A DNA stretch of 6,799 nucleotides from JAFDWI01 sp964595905 (GTDB taxonomy: Bacteria; Actinomycetota; Acidimicrobiia; Acidimicrobiales; Iamiaceae): contig CAZQSU010000138.1 in the NCBI GenBank assembly GCA_964595905.1, positions 1 to 6,799 of the forward strand, read 5' to 3'. The notes below the pieces were generated by a model. The model was not told the DNA's origin. It saw nothing but the letters and a program-made list of their open reading frames with translations, and made no database searches. Shown here piece by piece: positions 5,868-6,799 of the stretch; positions within the stretch are counted from its first letter, which is position 1; every line of letters begins with the position of its first letter. The position numbers and the translations under genes were made by a program.

Positions 5868-5875
5868 TCTCCCCG
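5868..5875 (-). promoter_or_regulatory. Strong Shine-Dalgarno of the secreted hydrolase
   Basis: On the minus strand this reads GGGGAGAG, 7 nt before the ATG at 5858-5860. It decides the start codon against the earlier in-frame ATG at 5914. It contrasts with the apparently leaderless genes elsewhere in the window. Confidence 0.75.
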
Positions 5876-5947
5876 TCGGTCGATGTTCCGTTCGCCGTCA
5901 CCGTAGTACGGCAACGATCGGTCGCCCGAAGGTGCCGTCGATGGCCG

Positions 5948-6799
5948 TCAGCGAGAGGTGCGGACGGCGTCGCTGCGGACGATCGCCCGGGGATCGGTTC
6001 CCAGATAGCTCGCCACCACCAGCGGGTCGGCGCGCACCTGCTCGGGCGGCCCTTCGGCGATGACCCTTCCCTCCTCCAGGCAGTAGATCCGGTCGGAAAG
6101 GGCGGTGATCATCGGCATGTCGTGCTCGACGATCAGCAGCGACGCGTCGAGTTCGTCACGGATCGCGAGCAGCAGGGGCCCGAACGCCTCGGACTCTCGT
6201 TGCGCGACCCCCGCGGTGGGTTCGTCGAGGCACAGCACCCGGGCGTCGACCGCCACGAGGCCGGCCAACTCGACGATCCGGCGGGTACCCGTCGACAGGG
6301 TCGCGATGCGGTGTTCGGCGAACGCGCCGAGCCCGAGGTAGTCGATGATCTCAGTCGCCTCCGACGCGTTGCGACGCTCGTTGCGGCCCGACGAGGGCCA
6401 GCCGGCCACTGCGGCGACGGTGCTGGACCGGTGCCGCCCCTCGAGCGCCACCATGAGGGTTTCGCGCACGGTCAGCTCGGGGAAGAGCCGTGCGGCCTGG
6501 AAGGTCCGTCCCAACCCGGCACGGGCCCGTCGGTGGGCGGGCAGCCTCGTGACGTCCCGTCCGAGGATCTCGATGGTCCCATCCGCGGGGACGAAGCCCC
6601 CCACGGCATTCAGCAACGTCGACTTCCCGGCGCCGTTGGTGCCGATGAGCCCCACCACCTCGCCTCGGGCGACCGTGAACGACACCGCGTCGACCGCGCG
6701 GATCCCGCCGAAGCGCACGACGACGTCGCGCGCCGACACGGCGGCCACATCGGTGTCGGTGTCGACCGTCTCCGGCGGACGCGAACGGATCGGCGCCGT
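5948..6799 (-). CDS. LivG-type ABC transporter ATP-binding protein (branched-chain amino acid family), possibly the C-terminal part of a fusion
   Basis: A cytoplasmic ATPase subunit of the HAAT (Liv) family, which imports branched-chain amino acids, amides or urea with a periplasmic binding protein and LivH/LivM permeases. Numbering from the GTG at 6748: Walker A GTNGAGKST (36-44), Q-loop RTFQ (81-84), signature LSTGT (151-155, in place of LSGGQ), Walker B VLCLDEP (171-177, catalytic E176), H-loop VEHD (207-210, H209), and the LivG-typical ending EGRVIAEGPPEQVRADPLVVASYLG (226-250). The GTG at 6748 gives 266 aa, the usual LivG size, but no Shine-Dalgarno precedes it and the frame stays open through the 17 codons to the window edge, reading as a Pro/Thr/Asp-rich linker. 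The gene may therefore continue upstream as a LivM-LivG fusion; I mark it as partial. Substrate is unknown. Confidence 0.9.
   Translation of the reverse strand, partial: TAPIRSRPPETVDTDTDVAAVSARDVVVRFGGIRAVDAVSFTVARGEVVGLIGTNGAGKSTLLNAVGGFVPADGTIEILGRDVTRLPAHRRARAGLGRTFQAARLFPELTVRETLMVALEGRHRSSTVAAVAGWPSSGRNERRNASEATEIIDYLGLGAFAEHRIATLSTGTRRIVELAGLVAVDARVLCLDEPTAGVAQRESEAFGPLLLAIRDELDASLLIVEHDMPMITALSDRIYCLEEGRVIAEGPPEQVRADPLVVASYLGTDPRAIVRSDAVRTSR

Noticed and set aside
5902..5912. CCGTA-g-TACGG inverted repeat upstream of the secreted hydrolase as an operator
   Set aside because: Only 5-bp arms and a single occurrence; such short palindromes are common by chance.
5861..5914. Longer N-terminus of the secreted hydrolase from the ATG at 5914
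   Set aside because: It would put 18 charged residues before the signal peptide and ignore the strong Shine-Dalgarno positioned for the ATG at 5860.

Overview
The window is a stretch of high-GC bacterial chromosome (mostly G/C at third codon positions). Its content fits an actinobacterium, and the Acidimicrobiia are my best guess. The reasons are the Mycobacterium-type bifunctional dCTP deaminase, the C-terminal end of a CCG-domain Fe-S reductase common in actinobacteria, a LivG-type ABC ATPase that may be fused to a permease, and apparently leaderless promoters. The class-level placement is inference. I see no mobile element, CRISPR array, tRNA or rRNA, and no intergenic gap longer than about 120 bases.

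Layout: (1) bases 1-309, + strand, the 3' end of a cysteine-rich (CCG) Fe-S oxidoreductase; (2) 343-909, - strand, dcd, convergent with it; (3) 910-1008, a short divergent promoter region; (4) 1026-2618 and 2671-4242, + strand, two tandem DHA2-type (EmrB/QacA-like, 14-helix) major facilitator exporters that arose by local duplication; (5) 4316-4753, + strand, a small protein I do not recognise; (6) 4778-5860, - strand, a secreted endonuclease/exonuclease/phosphatase-fold hydrolase resembling sphingomyelinases; (7) 5948 to the window end, - strand, a LivG-type ABC ATPase whose frame stays open to the edge.

The genes do not form one pathway. dcd is housekeeping nucleotide metabolism, the exporter pair probably handles efflux of small lipophilic or cationic compounds, and the secreted hydrolase and amino-acid-type ABC transporter point to nutrient use outside the cell. 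No regulator gene sits beside the exporters.

The most interesting signal is at the 5' ends. dcd and both exporters share a GTAGNNT hexamer-type -10 element exactly 9 nt before an ATG, with no Shine-Dalgarno sequence, which suggests leaderless mRNAs. In the upstream exporter that ATG is one nucleotide out of frame with the gene. It opens a 6-codon ORF whose stop overlaps the GTG start (GTGA), whereas in the downstream paralogue the same ATG is in frame. This is either a sequencing indel in a C run or a genuine leader-peptide arrangement created by a 1-nt deletion. The two exporters align without gaps for about 430 codons and diverge by indels in the TM13-TM14 loop. I found no clear evidence of a wholly new multi-gene system.
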